NCBI GenBank assembly: GCA_049680365.1
Contig: JBAUHQ010000218.1
Location: 1 to 54,746, forward strand
Reading direction: 5' to 3'
DNA: 54,746 nt
Origin: K23-9 sp049680365
Lineage (GTDB): Bacteria; Planctomycetota; Planctomycetia; Pirellulales; Pirellulaceae
The position numbers and the translations under genes were made by a program. Each line of letters starts with the position of its first letter. Position 1 is the stretch's first letter. Shown piece after piece: positions 35,159 to 43,712 of this stretch. Under the pieces are notes generated by a model. That model was not told the origin of the DNA and ran no database searches. It was given only the letters and a program-made list of their open reading frames with translations.

Positions 35159-36085
35159 TTATTCCAGGTTTTGCACCAGTTCGCGCATCCGTTCGATGGC
35201 ACACTTGATTTCGACAACGCCTGCCGATACTTCCGCGTCAGCTGCCTTGCTGCCAATCGTGTTCGTTTCGCGAAACATCTCTTGAATCACGAAGTCTAGT
35301 TTACGTCCCGTTGGCTCGCGTTGGCCAGCATCGTCCAGCGAGTCGTCCAACACGTCGATGAACATCGTTAAATGGCTGCCAAGGCGGGTGATTTCCTCGC
35401 TGATGTCACTACGGTCTGCATAAATCTGCACTTCACGAAGCAAATCGACGGCATCAACGCTCAGGTCGTGCTGTTCCAACGTGCGTTTAATTTTCGCTTC
35501 CAGCCGTTGTTGGTAAGTGTCGATCGCACGCGGGGCAAGTTCAGCGATGCGGTCTAAATGCGACTGAATCTGGCTACAATCGGTATGCAGCGAATCAGCC
35601 ATCCGACCGCCTTCGACCGCACGCATTCCGTTCAAGTTGTCGATGGCAGCGATGACGGTCGACTCGACAAATTCCCACAAAACTTCATCGTCACGGCGAT
35701 TTTCTTTCGTCGAAACCATGACGCCAGGCAAAGTGATCAGTGCGGCCAAGTCGATCGCTCCGACTTGATTGGTTGCTTTGCGGACAGATTCAAGTTGATC
35801 CACGTAGGCTTGCAGAACTGCTGTATCGATGTTGGGCAGTGACAACGCAGCAGGGCGTCGCCAATTGACGCTCAAGTGAACGCTGCCTCGCGAGATCAGC
35901 GAACGTGCGAGCGATTCAATTTGGCTTTCCAATGACGCAAGCGAATCACTTAATCGAGGCGAACATTTGAAACCTCGATTGTTCACGGTGCGCACCTCTA
36001 CTGTCATCGTGCCCAAATCACTTTGGGCCGTTGCATGACCCTGGCCGGTCATGCTGCGGACGCAGTTACTGGTGGTGGTGCTCAT
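35159..36085 (-). CDS. yicC: YicC family endoribonuclease-like protein
   Basis: The N-terminal SMTGQGHA followed by EVRTVNNRGFK, and the C-terminal REVQIYADRSDISEEITRL, GRKLDFVIQEMFRETNTIGSK and EIKCAIERMRELVQNLE are the hallmarks of YicC proteins. E. coli YicC has been linked to RNA cleavage and small-RNA turnover, and it usually sits just before gmk, as here. 308 residues (E. coli 287), cytoplasmic, no membrane segment. It follows secG by 21 bp. It could be an RNase or an adaptor; the activity here is inferred from the family. Confidence 0.93.
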   Translation of the reverse strand: MSTTTSNCVRSMTGQGHATAQSDLGTMTVEVRTVNNRGFKCSPRLSDSLASLESQIESLARSLISRGSVHLSVNWRRPAALSLPNIDTAVLQAYVDQLESVRKATNQVGAIDLAALITLPGVMVSTKENRRDDEVLWEFVESTVIAAIDNLNGMRAVEGGRMADSLHTDCSQIQSHLDRIAELAPRAIDTYQQRLEAKIKRTLEQHDLSVDAVDLLREVQIYADRSDISEEITRLGSHLTMFIDVLDDSLDDAGQREPTGRKLDFVIQEMFRETNTIGSKAADAEVSAGVVEIKCAIERMRELVQNLE

Positions 36086-36106
36086 GAATAGTTCGCCAAT
36101 GACTGG

Positions 36107-36787
36107 CTACTCGTCGCCTTCTTTTTCGTCAGCTGGTTCCGTGTCATCAGCTGGCTCTTCGGCTGGAGCGTCGTCAGCCGGTTTTTCTTCGGCGGGTTTT
36201 TCAGCAGCAGGTTTTTCAGCAGCAGGCTTTTCTTGGGCCGCTTCGGACGTAGCTTCTTTTTCAGCAGGCTTTTTTTCGTCAACATCTGACTTTGCCGATT
36301 CGTCTGACTCGCTCGCTTCGGCTTCTGATTTTGCATCGTCGCTTTTGGCTGCGTCGCCTTTCGGCTCAGCTGGTGTCAGTTCCATCGACGGTGTATCGCC
36401 GCTACTGAGCGAACTGCCGCCTTGATCACCCGTCGCTGACGGAATGATGATGCCGGATGTCTTGTCGTCTTTGTCATCACCAGGACCGGCAGATAATCCG
36501 GGAACGTTGTCGTCGGCTGTCACTGCCGGAGCGTGTTGACCGAGCAACCACATCGTGAATGCACAAGTGAATCCCCAAACGGCAGCCATCACGATTGTGA
36601 TCACCGTAAACGTGTCGCCGGCTTTACTACCGAAGGCACTTTGTCCACCAGGTCCACCAAGTGCTCCGGCCAAACCGCCACCGCGTCCGCGCTGAACCAG
36701 CACCAACAAAATCAGCATCAGCGATAGGAATCCCATCAGGAATCCCAGCAAAGTGCCCGTCAGTGTGGCAACGAAATAAAACGTCAT
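36107..36787 (-). CDS. secG: SecG subunit with long acidic C-terminal tail
   Basis: Part of the SecYEG channel. The first ~90 residues contain two membrane helices (FVATLTGTLLGFLMGFLSLM and DTFTVITIVMAAVWGFTCA) separated by the SecG signature LVQRGRGGGLAGALGGPGGQ and SAFGSKAGD. The remaining ~130 residues are disordered and rich in Ala, Glu, Asp, Lys and Pro (EKPAAEKPAAEKPAEEKPAD), which is not part of ordinary SecG (E. coli 110 residues). The tail's side of the membrane is not certain. It follows tpiA and precedes yicC, as in other planctomycete-like gene orders (tpiA-secG is widespread). Confidence 0.9.
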   Translation of the reverse strand: MTFYFVATLTGTLLGFLMGFLSLMLILLVLVQRGRGGGLAGALGGPGGQSAFGSKAGDTFTVITIVMAAVWGFTCAFTMWLLGQHAPAVTADDNVPGLSAGPGDDKDDKTSGIIIPSATGDQGGSSLSSGDTPSMELTPAEPKGDAAKSDDAKSEAEASESDESAKSDVDEKKPAEKEATSEAAQEKPAAEKPAAEKPAEEKPADDAPAEEPADDTEPADEKEGDE

Positions 36788-36846
36788 GATTTTCGTCCGT
36801 CTAATTCAATGTGGTAGTTTTAAAAATTTCGATCGGCGACTCGGGA

Positions 36847-37602
36847 TCAACCCGCCGCGATGATGGCGGCAAAGTCATCGGCCTTCAGGCTTGCGCCGCC
36901 GACCAAAGCACCATCGATATTCGGTTGGCCCAGCAATTCCTTGGCATTGTCAGGTTTGACACTGCCACCGTACTGGATTCGGATTTGGCCAGCCACGTCA
37001 GGTGTAAACAGTTCACCCAGCAATTTGCGGATAAAGGCGTGAACTTCCTCGGCTTGCTCTGGCGATGCTGTTTTCCCGGTGCCAATCGCCCAAACAGGTT
37101 CGTAGGCAACAACGATGCCAGCGGCACGAACTTCGTCCAAACCAGCCAGCGAACCCCGGATTTGTGTTTCGACGACTTTCTCAGTGTTGCCAGCTTCGCG
37201 TTCCTCCAGCGTTTCGCCCACGCAGACGATGGGCACCAAGTTGCCAGCCAAGGCGGCGTGAAGTTTTTCGCTGATCTGCGCGTCAGTCTCACCCATGATC
37301 GCGCGGCGTTCGCTGTGACCCAAAATCACGTAGCGGCAACCGATGTCGGTCAACATTGGCGGATTGACTTCGCCAGTGAAAGCACCGTCAGCGGCGGCAT
37401 AAACATTCTGAGCACCCAGGCCAACGGGAGTTCCGGCAGTGGCTTCGGCAACCGCGCCCAAGAAAACGCTTGGCGGGCAAAGGACCACGTCGACCGACGG
37501 GTTGTCGCCAACAGCAGCGACAACACCTTTGGCCAACTCCGCACACGATTTGTTGCGGAGGTTCATTTTCCAATTACCAGCAATGATGGTTCGACGGCTC
37601 AA
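36847..37602 (-). CDS. tpiA: triosephosphate isomerase
   Basis: Interconverts DHAP and glyceraldehyde-3-phosphate in glycolysis. N10 and K12 (NWKMN), catalytic H96 (GHSERR) and E168 (AYEPVWAIGTGK) are all present, with the phosphate loop GGSVKPDNAKEL near the end. At 251 residues it is the standard length. The start ATG 37602 overlaps the stop of the DAHP synthase gene by four bases (ATGA). secG follows after 59 bp. Cytoplasmic. Confidence 0.97.
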   Translation of the reverse strand: MSRRTIIAGNWKMNLRNKSCAELAKGVVAAVGDNPSVDVVLCPPSVFLGAVAEATAGTPVGLGAQNVYAAADGAFTGEVNPPMLTDIGCRYVILGHSERRAIMGETDAQISEKLHAALAGNLVPIVCVGETLEEREAGNTEKVVETQIRGSLAGLDEVRAAGIVVAYEPVWAIGTGKTASPEQAEEVHAFIRKLLGELFTPDVAGQIRIQYGGSVKPDNAKELLGQPNIDGALVGGASLKADDFAAIIAAG

Positions 37603-38636
37603 GCGGATGTCTCCGGTGTAGATGAAATGGTTTTGTTTAAAAGTTCAGCCAGCGATTTCATCTGACCAAACAGTTCACGGTATTGATCGGGTAAGAGTGC
37701 TTGCGGCCCATCGCTCTTGGCTTCTTCGGGGCAATCATGGACTTCGATATGAACTCCGTCTGCACCTGCGGCGATACCCGCCAAGGCACACGCGGGAATC
37801 AAATCGGGACGTCCTGTTGCATGCGACGGATCGACGATGATCGGCAAGTGGCTCAGGCCATGCACGGCTGGCACAGCGGCGACATCAAATAAGTTGCGTG
37901 TCGCTGAATCAAAGCTTTTGATGCCACGTTCACATAAGACAACGTTCATGTTGCCTTGCGAAAGAATGTACTCGGCACACATCAGTAAGTCGGTGATCGT
38001 CGCGCTCATGCCGCGTTTTAATAAAACGGGTCGCGTTGATTTTCCGACTTCGGTTAGCAGGGCAAAATTCTGCATGTTGCGTGCACCGACTTGCAGCATG
38101 TCCGCGTACTCGGAAACAACGTCTACCAACCGTGGGTCGGTCACTTCGGTCACCACCGGCATGCCGTGTTGGTCGCCGACTTCACGAAGCAGTTTCAATC
38201 CGTCGATGCCCATGCCTTGAAAGGCATACGGGCTGGTGCGTGGTTTGAACGCCCCGCCGCGAAACAGGTTGGCACCGGATGCGCGCACATGCTGTGCAAT
38301 GCGGTGCATGCGATCGGGATCTTCGACGCTGCAAGGGCCGGCGATCATGCCCAGGTTGCCGCCGCCGATTTTCACACCCGACACATCCACGACGCTCGGC
38401 TCGGGGTGTGCATCGAGTGACGCCAGTTTGTAAGGCGGCAGGACAGGAATGACTTTGGCGACGCCAGGGATGGACAGCAGAGGTTCTTCGCGAAGCAGTT
38501 CTTCGTCGCCAATGATGCCGACGATGGTGCGGTAAGTGCCCCGGCTGAGGTGATGTTGTAGCCCCAATGCTTCGACACGTTTAAGTACATGATCGATTTG
38601 ATCGTCCGTGGCACGGTTCTTGAGGATCAGGATCAC
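37599..38636 (-). CDS. aroF: 3-deoxy-7-phosphoheptulonate synthase (DAHP synthase, class I-beta)
   Basis: First step of aromatic amino acid synthesis: condenses PEP and erythrose-4-phosphate. A GTG at 38636 is preferred, giving VILILKNRATDDQIDHVLKR, the ferredoxin-like N-terminal regulatory domain of the Thermotoga-type enzyme; the frame continues to 38711. The catalytic barrel shows MIAGPCSVED, RGGAFKPRTSPYAFQG, LKRGMSATI, CERGIKSFDSATRN and DPSHATG. 345 residues fits this class. The N-terminal domain implies feedback control by aromatic amino acids in relatives. Overlaps tpiA by four bases, so translationally coupled to it, an unusual pair. Confidence 0.93.
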   Translation of the reverse strand: MILILKNRATDDQIDHVLKRVEALGLQHHLSRGTYRTIVGIIGDEELLREEPLLSIPGVAKVIPVLPPYKLASLDAHPEPSVVDVSGVKIGGGNLGMIAGPCSVEDPDRMHRIAQHVRASGANLFRGGAFKPRTSPYAFQGMGIDGLKLLREVGDQHGMPVVTEVTDPRLVDVVSEYADMLQVGARNMQNFALLTEVGKSTRPVLLKRGMSATITDLLMCAEYILSQGNMNVVLCERGIKSFDSATRNLFDVAAVPAVHGLSHLPIIVDPSHATGRPDLIPACALAGIAAGADGVHIEVHDCPEEAKSDGPQALLPDQYRELFGQMKSLAELLNKTISSTPETSA

Positions 38637-38996
38637 GGGAAACGGACTTCGGAAAAAAGGGCAAATCGGGCCGCATTGGAGGCGAAAGCAAGCCGCGTAA
38701 TCTAGCAGCATTCGCGTATTTTCGTCGAGGCCAAAGCAGGCTCTCGGGCCTCAGACAAGGTGGATTTGCCACGTTTGGTCGGTGGCGTGAACGCTTTGGT
38801 CGGCAAACGTCCCCTCACAGTGGCTTAGCGGGGACGAATTTGCAGGAATAGTTGGCCCTGGCAGACCCGAATTTAGCCAGATATCTGTTGCGGTCTTAAG
38901 TCGCTGCTTTGTACGTTTGCCTGCGTCCCAAAGCCGCTCTCCCGCCGGGCTGAGCAACTTTGGGAAACACCTGACCGAGAACACCTGGAGACACGG
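38637..38996. other. divergent promoter region
   Basis: 360 bp between the minus-strand operon starting with DAHP synthase and the plus-strand FkbM gene. It must contain the promoter of the eight-gene cluster. ORFs seen in it have no recognised motifs. I could not place -10/-35 boxes reliably. Confidence 0.5.
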
Positions 38997-39740
38997 ATGT
39001 CTGGCCCCCAGAACTGGAAGACGCCTCTTCGCAACGCTTGTTTGCGACTTCGCAACAAGATCGCCACCACGGGCACCGAAGAAACCGAGCTGATGGCGGA
39101 CTACGACGTTGACGTGGTTTTGGATGTCGGAGCCAATATCGGCCAGTACGCTCGTAAACTGATTCGCAGTGGCTACCGAGGACGTATCGTGTCGTTCGAG
39201 CCCTTGCCAGACGCGTTTGCCACGTTGAGCGAAAGCCGACGAGGGATCCCACAGTGGCAGGTGGAGAATTTTGCGCTCGGCGGCGAAAACGCAACCGCAA
39301 CATTAAACGTTGCCGGAAATTCAATGAGCAGTTCGTTGCAAGGCATGTGTGAAGAGCACGTCGATGCCGCTCCGGAGTCGGCCTACGTCGCATCGATCGA
39401 TGTCCAAGTCAAACGTTTGGATGATGTGTTTCGTCAGTACGTTAAAGCGGGTGAGCGCTGCTACTTGAAGCTAGACGTGCAGGGCCATGAGCATCATGTT
39501 TTGGCGGGCGCAGCCGGTTGCTTGGATTCGATCCTGGCCATTCAAATGGAATTGTCGATGGAGCACCTGTACGAAGGCCAGCAGCTTTGGCAGGACTCGA
39601 TCGCATCGATGCACTCGCTGGGCTACCGATTGATGACGATGGAACCCGGTTTTCGAGATCGACGTACCGGTGTGATGCTTCAAGCCGACGGAATCTTCGT
39701 CCGCGACAGTGCCATCGAAGCAAAGAAGCTGGCCGCGTAG
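38997..39740 (+). CDS. FkbM family methyltransferase
   Basis: SAM-dependent O-methyltransferase, typically acting on sugars or polyketides. The SAM motif is VVLDVGANIGQYARKL with FEPLPDAF at the end of beta-2, SSSLQGMCEEHV, LDDVFRQYV and LKLDVQGHEHHVLAGA, the FkbM hallmark, and ELSMEHLYEGQ. 247 residues, cytoplasmic. Located near a glycosyltransferase and a second methyltransferase, so it probably modifies an extracellular glycan. ATG 38997 is the likely start. Confidence 0.88.
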   Translation: MSGPQNWKTPLRNACLRLRNKIATTGTEETELMADYDVDVVLDVGANIGQYARKLIRSGYRGRIVSFEPLPDAFATLSESRRGIPQWQVENFALGGENATATLNVAGNSMSSSLQGMCEEHVDAAPESAYVASIDVQVKRLDDVFRQYVKAGERCYLKLDVQGHEHHVLAGAAGCLDSILAIQMELSMEHLYEGQQLWQDSIASMHSLGYRLMTMEPGFRDRRTGVMLQADGIFVRDSAIEAKKLAA

Positions 39741-39862
39741 TTGGTTCAAGTGGTCGAAAGCAACATCCGCAGTTGGACTCGCCAGAGTTCAGGCCAAACT
39801 ACAGTCCCCGAAGTCTGGTGACATCGGCTACGGAAAATCGGCAAGTTATTTCAGGGCAATCC

Positions 39863-40657
39863 CTACGCAGCGTGCTTCTTTGTCGCTGCCACGGCAGTTT
39901 GAAAATCATCTTGCAGCAGTGATCGACGACGTCGGAATCGGTCCAGCAATTTGGCACTGCGATCTCTAAGGATTTGCCGCGTCCAGAATTCGTTTAGCTT
40001 GTCGCGGCTGAAGACATGCAATCCTTTGCCCGTGGTTACCAAGTGACGTTTGTGCTGTGACGCAGCGGCCTGTAATGCTCGTTTGGACCACAACGCAACA
40101 TGCTGGCCTCCGTCCAAAACGTAGTACCACCAGTCATTGGGTTGCGGCGCGGGTTCGGGCACGATCATCGTCGAAACGACCCACTGCTCAGCCATCGTGT
40201 CAAGTTGCTGCAGGTCAGTCTGCGGATCCGCCATGTGCTCGAAGACTTCAAACGCAGTCAGTACGTCAAAACGACGTTCGTCCGCGTTGACCTGAAAACC
40301 TTGTGCAAACAAATTGTCACAGTACGGATCGTAGTGTGAAAATGTGTGGCCACGATCTCGCATCATCCGCGTGAACATGCCGTAACCGCCGCCGAAATCA
40401 ACACATTGCTGGGCATCGGGGAAAACAAACTTCAGCGTGCGATCGACAATGCGTGCAAATTTTTCGTTGCGCTGAACCAGTCCCACATCCGTCGAAACGA
40501 TTGCGGAACTGTAAGCTTCGTCCAGCCAGTACGGTGTTTCGGTTTGAATGAACTGGCAATCCGTGCAGCGAAAATACTCGATGTCATAGCGATTCAAAAT
40601 CGTCGCACGGGCAAACGAATTCGTTTGGCTGTTGCAGACGCGGCAGTCAGTACTCAT
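39863..40657 (-). CDS. class I methyltransferase with N-terminal zinc-finger-like domain
   Basis: ATG 40657 is chosen over 40747, giving STDCRVCNSQTNSF and YFRCTDCQFIQTE: two CxxC pairs that resemble the zinc-binding domain before sugar C- or O-methyltransferases. The SAM motif CVDFGGGYGMFTRMMRDRG and DVLTAFEVFEHMADPQTDL follow. 264 residues. Such enzymes typically methylate nucleotide sugars or glycan sugars. It starts 35 bp downstream of the GT4 gene, on the same strand, and is probably part of the same transcript. Confidence 0.8.
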   Translation of the reverse strand: MSTDCRVCNSQTNSFARATILNRYDIEYFRCTDCQFIQTETPYWLDEAYSSAIVSTDVGLVQRNEKFARIVDRTLKFVFPDAQQCVDFGGGYGMFTRMMRDRGHTFSHYDPYCDNLFAQGFQVNADERRFDVLTAFEVFEHMADPQTDLQQLDTMAEQWVVSTMIVPEPAPQPNDWWYYVLDGGQHVALWSKRALQAAASQHKRHLVTTGKGLHVFSRDKLNEFWTRQILRDRSAKLLDRFRRRRSLLQDDFQTAVAATKKHAA

Positions 40658-40692
40658 GGCAATCCTTGCAGTGTTCGTTTGGGAGGGCGACC

Positions 40693-41796
40693 TTAGGCCA
40701 CCAGCGAGCGGTAGACTTCGACTGTCTTCGCAGCGGTGTTGTCCCAAGTAAATTGTTTGGCCTGTCGGTGGCCTTCGATTGATTTTGTTTCGCGATCGGC
40801 CAGCGAGTCGGTACCGGCGTCGAGCAATAACTGAGACAAATGATCCACGTCGTCGCTTTCAAAAAAGTAGGCCGACGTGCCAGCGATTTCGCGAAAGGCG
40901 GCACAGGTCGATGCGATCACCGGAGCGTTGTTGCTGAGTGCTTCCAGAACCGGTAATCCGAAGCCTTCCATTTTTGATGGAAACACAAACGCACAGCAGT
41001 GTTGATAAAGCGTTTTCAACAACGCGTCGTCGGCACCGGCAAACAAGATTTCGCGGTCGGATTGATCGTTCCAGCTAAGGTCTGCTTGTTCGCGTTTCTT
41101 CATCGGTGGTCCGACGATCGCGAGCAGCGTGTCCGGGATTTGGTCTTTGACTTGATTCCAAGCTTTCCACAGCGTCTGGAAATTCTTGTAGCTATCGCGA
41201 CGTCCGACAAACAGCAGGAAGTTTCGGTTGGTCAGTTCGCTGGGCAGTGCTGTTGGCGTGACTGATTCCAGTCCGCTACCAAGAGGCGTGATGCACGCTC
41301 TGTCAGCGGCGTTCGGATGCCGCTGGCAAAGTTCGTCGTAGGTGGCTTGCGAAATGCAGCAGATCCGATCGGCCATTTCAATCGCGTCAACTTTGGTGCT
41401 GTGGTGTTTGCCGCTGGGATCCGAGTCGGGGTAGGCTTCGTGAATGAAGTCGTACAAAGTGACGACCGTCGGTGCCTTCGATTTGCGAATCGGACGTTTG
41501 CACAAACCGCTGTAGTAGGTCCAGTGAACCAAGTCAGCGCTTTGTTGATCGATCAATTTGCCTATGCGACTTTGTTGCAACGGACGCCACGCTTTGCGGA
41601 TCAGTTTCAACGGCGGTTGGGTGCGTACACCTTCGTAGGTAAAGTTCGGATGCGAGATTCCTTCGGGCCGTTCTTCGGGGCCCAAGATCTTTGGCTGCGA
41701 GTCACTGGGCAAGCGATTGATTAGTTCCGTAAAGTAACGCGCAACGCCACCGCACCGCATGATTTCAAAGACGGCTCCTTCGTACAAAACATTCAT
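40693..41796 (-). CDS. GT4 family glycosyltransferase
   Basis: ATG 41796 is chosen over 41892. GT-B fold: N-terminal FEIMRCGGVARYFTELI, middle FVGRRDSYKNFQTLWKAW and C-terminal FVFPSKMEGFGLPVLEALSN with the E-x7-E nucleotide-sugar motif. Retaining transferase, probably adding a sugar to a lipid-linked or surface glycan. 367 residues, no signal peptide; cytoplasmic or peripheral membrane. The following methyltransferase gene (35 bp) suggests joint action on the same glycan. Confidence 0.88.
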   Translation of the reverse strand: MNVLYEGAVFEIMRCGGVARYFTELINRLPSDSQPKILGPEERPEGISHPNFTYEGVRTQPPLKLIRKAWRPLQQSRIGKLIDQQSADLVHWTYYSGLCKRPIRKSKAPTVVTLYDFIHEAYPDSDPSGKHHSTKVDAIEMADRICCISQATYDELCQRHPNAADRACITPLGSGLESVTPTALPSELTNRNFLLFVGRRDSYKNFQTLWKAWNQVKDQIPDTLLAIVGPPMKKREQADLSWNDQSDREILFAGADDALLKTLYQHCCAFVFPSKMEGFGLPVLEALSNNAPVIASTCAAFREIAGTSAYFFESDDVDHLSQLLLDAGTDSLADRETKSIEGHRQAKQFTWDNTAAKTVEVYRSLVA

Positions 41797-42168
41797 GCAG
41801 TTTTCCTTCACAGGGGCTCGGCACCCAACGGTAATCATCGTCGCCCGTCTCTCCGATTCGGTTTGCCATCGACGCTGCTTGGTCTGCGCCAACGATTCGG
41901 AGAATCGTGTGACATTCGCTCGCGGCGAATCTAAGTGTCGGAACCTTGGTTTCGAATTGGTGACCTAGCAATTTGTTGGATGCTTGTATCAAAATCAACG
42001 AAAATTGCGGAAGGCGAATCAATTGCTATCAATGTGAAAAGGTGATGCGCGTGTGGCTTGGTGACGGAATGCTGGTTTTGCATGGTCATCATCCGTAGAT
42101 TGACCCTGGATCGATTGCTGTCATTCAGCGATCGGCCAGTTCATTTAAATGCAACCAACGAGAAATTG
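41797..42168. other. intergenic region, no gene identified
   Basis: 372 bp between a minus-strand glycosyltransferase and a plus-strand FMN-binding-like gene; must hold both promoters. The plus-strand frame of the next gene is open back to 42058 but that part is not like the family. No strong palindrome seen. Confidence 0.5.
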
Positions 42169-42618
42169 ATGGCTGAAATTCATCCTGCCCGCCAAATCAT
42201 CCAGTCCGCTAGCGTGGGCAGCCTGGGGACCGTGACACCAGACGGCGGACCCTTTGTGACCTTGGTTACGGTAGCGAGTACTGGGCCGACCTCGCTGGTG
42301 ATGCTACTAAGTGGGTTGGCTAAGCACACCAAACACATCAGTGGCAACGGACAGTGCAGTCTGCTGTTGGTGCAGCCCGGCGGTGAATCGGGAAATCCGC
42401 TGGAGGGTGCACGCCTAACGGTGACAGGCGAGGCAAAGAAAATTCCGCTGCAAGAGGATTCGGCTGAGCGAGCGGCTTTCTTGGAATTGCATCCTGATGC
42501 GGCGATGTATGCGGATTTTGGAGATTTTTCGATGTATCGGATTGATATTCAGCAGGCACACCTTGTCGCCGGCTTTGGTCGCATCGAAACTCTAACGGCC
42601 GATCAGCTTTCGGCCTGA
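42169..42618 (+). CDS. pyridoxamine 5'-phosphate oxidase-like FMN-binding protein
   Basis: A split-barrel flavoprotein, with ASVGSLGTVTPDGGPFVTLV, LVMLLSGLAKHTKHISGNG and CSLLLVQPGG matching the HugZ/PNPOx-like fold (FMN-phosphate contacts on the first strands), then LTVTGEAKKI and AMYADFGDFSMYRIDIQQAH. The frame opens at 42058, but ATG 42169 gives the standard start (149 residues). The C-terminal haem/second domain of HugZ is missing, so haem degradation is not implied; the function is uncertain. A 104-residue unknown gene follows by 46 bp. Confidence 0.75.
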   Translation: MAEIHPARQIIQSASVGSLGTVTPDGGPFVTLVTVASTGPTSLVMLLSGLAKHTKHISGNGQCSLLLVQPGGESGNPLEGARLTVTGEAKKIPLQEDSAERAAFLELHPDAAMYADFGDFSMYRIDIQQAHLVAGFGRIETLTADQLSA

Positions 42619-42664
42619 GTCATTCCGATCATCCGCCAAACCTCTACCCTAATCGAAAGCCAAT

Positions 42665-42979
42665 ATGTCACAGACCAAAGTGAAGGTCGCTGAGAAAGTC
42701 GATAATGCAAAGATCGCGCAGTTCGTCACCACGATCAAGAACGCAGAGCAGCAAGTCGGCGAACACATTATCAGTGCATTGCAGCACGAAGACACGGTAG
42801 CCGTGATCACCACCGTGATGATGGGACCCGATGGCGAGCAGCGAATCGTTTCGGCGGCGCTTAATCCGCTTCGTATGCAGCAAGTCCAAGAAATTTTGCA
42901 AGCCGCCACGGTCGAGCGTGAGGATGAAGAGCCTTGCGTTGGTTTTCACTGTTTGGTCAAAGCGAAACCGCAAGTGTGA
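42665..42979 (+). CDS. hypothetical protein, conserved-looking, 104 residues
   Basis: Small protein with an N-terminal helical region (VAEKVDNAKIAQFVTTIKNA), a beta-rich middle (DTVAVITTVMMGPDGEQRI) and an acidic end with CVGFHCL. No signal peptide or membrane helix. I do not recognise the family. The DNA is unlikely to be a shadow, since the opposite frame has no better candidate. It starts 46 bp after the FMN-binding gene and may share its transcript. Confidence 0.65.
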   Translation: MSQTKVKVAEKVDNAKIAQFVTTIKNAEQQVGEHIISALQHEDTVAVITTVMMGPDGEQRIVSAALNPLRMQQVQEILQAATVEREDEEPCVGFHCLVKAKPQV

Positions 42980-42991
42980 TGAAGCTGCCTG

Positions 42992-43531
42992 TCATTTCTT
43001 GCTGACGATTCGCTTCTTGCTGGTCACAGTTTTCGTCGCCGCCTTCTTGCTTGCCTTGCCTCTGGTTGCGCCGCGTTTCGCTGGATCAATTGCCGATTCG
43101 TACTGCTTGATCATTTGGTCAACCGGGATTTTTGCGATCGTCTGTCCGATCAGGTCTAATGGCAAGTCATCCAGTTTACGAAACCGAATGCAGGATTTAC
43201 CCATATCCAGTTTCTTGCCGGTCTTGGCCCATTCCTTGCGAAACCAAGCTTCGACTTTTGAGTCGGCGTACATTCCAAACAAGTACACCGACATGTGGTT
43301 CTTTTGCGAAGCGAGATGCGCAAATGGCAACGGTTGCTTGGGGTCGCAGTGATACCCAGGAGGATAAAGACTGTGTGGGATGAAATAGCCGATCATTCCG
43401 TACTGCATGCCTTCCTTGTATCCCTTGGGCAACGCGTCACACATGGTTTTGCGAACGGCCTTGATTGCCGCGCGTCGATCATCAGGCAATTCACGCAAGT
43501 ACTGTGCGACGGTGGTGGCTTTGCTTTGCAT
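42992..43531 (-). CDS. DUF1801-domain protein
   Basis: The ATG at 43531 (QSKATTVAQYLRELPDDRR) is chosen over 43618. The DUF1801 pattern is visible: AIKAVRKTMCDALPKGYKEGMQYGM, then PFAHLASQKNHMSVYLFGMY and GKSCIRFRKLDDLPLDLIGQ. The family's fold is related to YdhG/YdeI proteins; biochemical role unknown. The Lys-rich C-terminal tail (KASKKAATKTVTSKKRIVSKK) is longer than usual, suggesting nucleic-acid contacts as an inference. Cytoplasmic, 179 residues. It converges with the 104-residue gene, 12 bp apart. Confidence 0.82.
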   Translation of the reverse strand: MQSKATTVAQYLRELPDDRRAAIKAVRKTMCDALPKGYKEGMQYGMIGYFIPHSLYPPGYHCDPKQPLPFAHLASQKNHMSVYLFGMYADSKVEAWFRKEWAKTGKKLDMGKSCIRFRKLDDLPLDLIGQTIAKIPVDQMIKQYESAIDPAKRGATRGKASKKAATKTVTSKKRIVSKK

Positions 43532-43655
43532 TTCAATAATTCGTCTGTCTTTGTGTTGGCTGCTTCCTGCAACAAGATACGTTCGGAGCGGTATGCGATG
43601 CAAATTACTCGTCCGCATCCACTACGAACCGCCCACACAATACGTTTCGAAATGA

Positions 43656-43687
43656 AACACGCCCCAGGATCAATCCCAGGGCGTGTT
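43656..43687 (-). terminator. probable intrinsic terminator (inverted repeat AACACGCCC / GGGCGTGTT)
   Basis: AACACGCCC at 43656-43664 and GGGCGTGTT at 43679-43687 form a 9-bp stem with an additional wobble inner part. It lies just after the stop of the secreted Cys/Gly-rich gene on the minus strand. Followed on that strand by a T-containing but not pure T stretch (TTTCATTTC), so it is a moderate match. Confidence 0.65.
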
Positions 43688-43712
43688 CTGTTTCTTAAAC
43701 GAACTCGAGTGC

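Noticed and set aside
38751..38984. 77-codon minus-strand frame between the DAHP synthase and FkbM genes
   Set aside because: No motif or ribosome site; it sits in the region that must hold two divergent promoters.
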